In this document: piece by piece, positions 63,730 through 64,000 of the stretch
Position numbering within the stretch: position 1 is the stretch's first letter
Layout: every line of letters begins with the position of its first letter
From: Calliopsis andreniformis
Lineage: Eukaryota; Arthropoda; Insecta; Hymenoptera; Andrenidae
NCBI RefSeq assembly: GCF_051401765.1
Contig: NW_027480422.1
Coordinates: 25,872,001 to 25,936,000, forward strand
DNA length: 64,000 nucleotides
Direction of reading: 5' to 3'
The notes under the pieces: model-generated
The model's input: the letters and a program-made list of their open reading frames with translations, nothing else
Databases searched by the model: none
What the model was told of the DNA's origin: nothing
Program-made: the position numbers and the translations under genes

Positions 63730-64000
63730 TTAGAAGTCAATGCCAGAAGCATAAAATGCAATATAAATACAACAGTTTTTCCACTGTATAATATGAATAA
63801 TTGCAAACGGTGTGAAAGATATGGTCAGTTCTACGCTGCGGGCACCCTAGGCTTCACTCTAGGGCGTTGCTCAACCACATCGAATAGCTACGGCCCTAGA
63901 ACACAACGCCATAACTATAAAATCCAATATAAATAGAACAGTCTTTCCATCGTATAAAACGAGTAATTGCAACCAGTTTGATAGTTATGGTCATTTCCAC
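63730..64000. repeat. Block repeated from 13 monomers upstream, right copy, cut by window end
   Basis: Counterpart of 61,572-61,842. A few differences are visible (AAACAGTG/AAACGGTG, GGCATCC/GGCACCC, AATACAATAT/AATCCAATAT). The array clearly continues beyond the window. Confidence 0.83.

Larger units (their letters stand above)
1..64000. repeat. 166-bp satellite DNA array, about 385 head-to-tail monomers, whole window
   Basis: The anchor CGCCAGAAGC (and variants CGCCCGAAGC, CGCCTGAAGC) recurs every 166 bases: 5, 171, 337, 503, 669 and so on to 63,907. All copies lie in the same orientation. No monomer is interrupted by unrelated sequence, and the register slips by only about 8 bases over 385 units. 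The consensus is about 41 percent GC. Each monomer has an AT-rich first part (about bases 11-60) and a dyad-rich second part with the nearly invariant landmarks TTGCAACCAG, ATGGTCATTT, CTACGTTCCG, CCTAGGCTTC and TAGGGCGTTGC. Such arrays are known from centromeres and heterochromatin of plants and animals, and 166 bp is about the DNA length protected by a nucleosome plus linker histone. Centromeric location is inference. The species and the named satellite family are not recognised. Confidence 0.98.
43271..64000. repeat. Domain C: satellite subfamily with large segmental duplication
   Basis: Monomers combine CACATCGAATAGCTACGGCC and CAGATCGAATAGTTAGGGCCTAAG boxes. They lack the B-type GGGACTTTGAATAC signature and the A-type GTAGGGTGTTG signature. 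Typical variants are GGCAATCTAGGCTTCTC, AATGCCATATAAA, TACGATATATGTAC and TATATGATGTATATTTGC. The domain is dominated by one duplicated block (about 43.8-49.5 kb and 50.25-58.45 kb), a 1,493-bp tandem duplication within the second copy, and a 15-monomer repeat from 56.9 kb. The window ends inside the array. Confidence 0.8.

Noticed and set aside
1..64000. Open reading frames of about 60-140 codons, mostly minus strand, with similar products (starts such as MTITFTLVAII, inner motifs such as FYASGVDF)
   Set aside because: They are translations of the satellite. Each starts at the complement of ATGGTCAT and ends after about 1.5 monomers; the frame rotates every monomer because 166 is not a multiple of 3. 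Similar proteins reflect repeat identity, not coding selection. The longest (56,778-57,167 and 59,241-59,657) are the same monomers in the two 2,490-bp copies.
1..64000. TTAGGG once per many monomers (GTTAGGGCC), as in vertebrate telomere repeats
   Set aside because: It is one hexamer within a 166-bp unit, never in tandem, and often mutated to GATAGGG or CTACGG. It is part of the TTAGG-G-CCTAA dyad, not an interstitial telomere.
1..64000. CRISPR-like regular repeats
   Set aside because: The repeated unit is the full 166 bp with no unique spacers; repeat and 'spacer' are equally conserved. This is a satellite, not CRISPR.
1..64000. Transposon or retroelement insertions, tRNA or rRNA genes
   Set aside because: I looked for breaks in the 166-bp register, terminal repeats, poly-A tails and non-satellite sequence and found none. 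Register changes are single bases only.
1..64000. Assignment to a named 160-170 bp satellite (legume, rosaceous, bivalve or insect families of similar length)
   Set aside because: Length alone is not diagnostic and I do not recall a matching sequence. A database search with one monomer (for example 56,106-56,271) would decide it.

Overview
This window is one uninterrupted eukaryotic satellite-DNA array. A monomer of 166 bp is repeated head to tail, always in the same orientation, from the first base to the last, about 385 times. I see no credible protein-coding gene, tRNA, rRNA, mobile element, CRISPR array or unique sequence. The open reading frames that exist (about 60-140 codons, mostly on the minus strand) are repeat translations. 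Because 166 = 3 x 55 + 1, the reading frame rotates at every monomer, so none can run far. The length, purity and higher-order organisation suggest a centromeric or pericentromeric array of a plant or animal. I cannot name the species or satellite family from memory.

Monomer anatomy (numbering with 'CGCCAGAAGC' as bases 1-10): bases 11-60 are AT-rich with short A/T tracts. Bases 61-166 are more GC-rich and full of dyad symmetry: CCTAG at 106-110 facing CTAGG at 119-123, the odd palindrome TTAGG-G-CCTAA at 148-158, and GGCGTTG at 123-129 facing CAACGCC across the monomer boundary. Overall GC of the consensus is about 41 percent by hand count, and CpG is not depleted. Small indels are very rare: after 385 monomers the register has slipped by only about 8 bases.

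Layout. Domain A (1 to about 26,705) has its own diagnostic variants and the clearest higher-order repeats (HORs). A 30-monomer spacing (4,980 bp) links blocks starting near 3,412, 8,404 and 13,384. A 20-monomer unit (3,320 bp) runs from about 12,601. An 8-monomer tandem duplication (1,328 bp) lies at 18,204-20,888, and a perfect 5-monomer tandem duplication (830 bp) at 6,741-8,400. Domain B (about 26,705 to 43,270) begins abruptly, with different diagnostic bases ('CACATCG' for 'CAGATCG', and 'GGGACTTTGAATAC'), more divergent monomers and 6-monomer (996 bp) units. Domain C (about 43,270 to 64,000) is built around a segmental duplication: about 5.7 kb (43,776-49,490) recurs at 50,250-58,450, expanded to about 8.2 kb by whole-monomer insertions. 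It also holds a 1,493 bp tandem duplication and a 15-monomer (2,490 bp) repeat, and ends in locally homogenised single monomers.

Together the blocks read as a record of unequal crossing-over and block amplification in strict 166 bp register, with the youngest, almost mutation-free events in domain A and in the 50-53 kb part of domain C. Any function would be structural (chromatin or kinetochore), not protein-coding. Domain limits and copy boundaries come from reading by eye and are good to roughly 10-50 bases.
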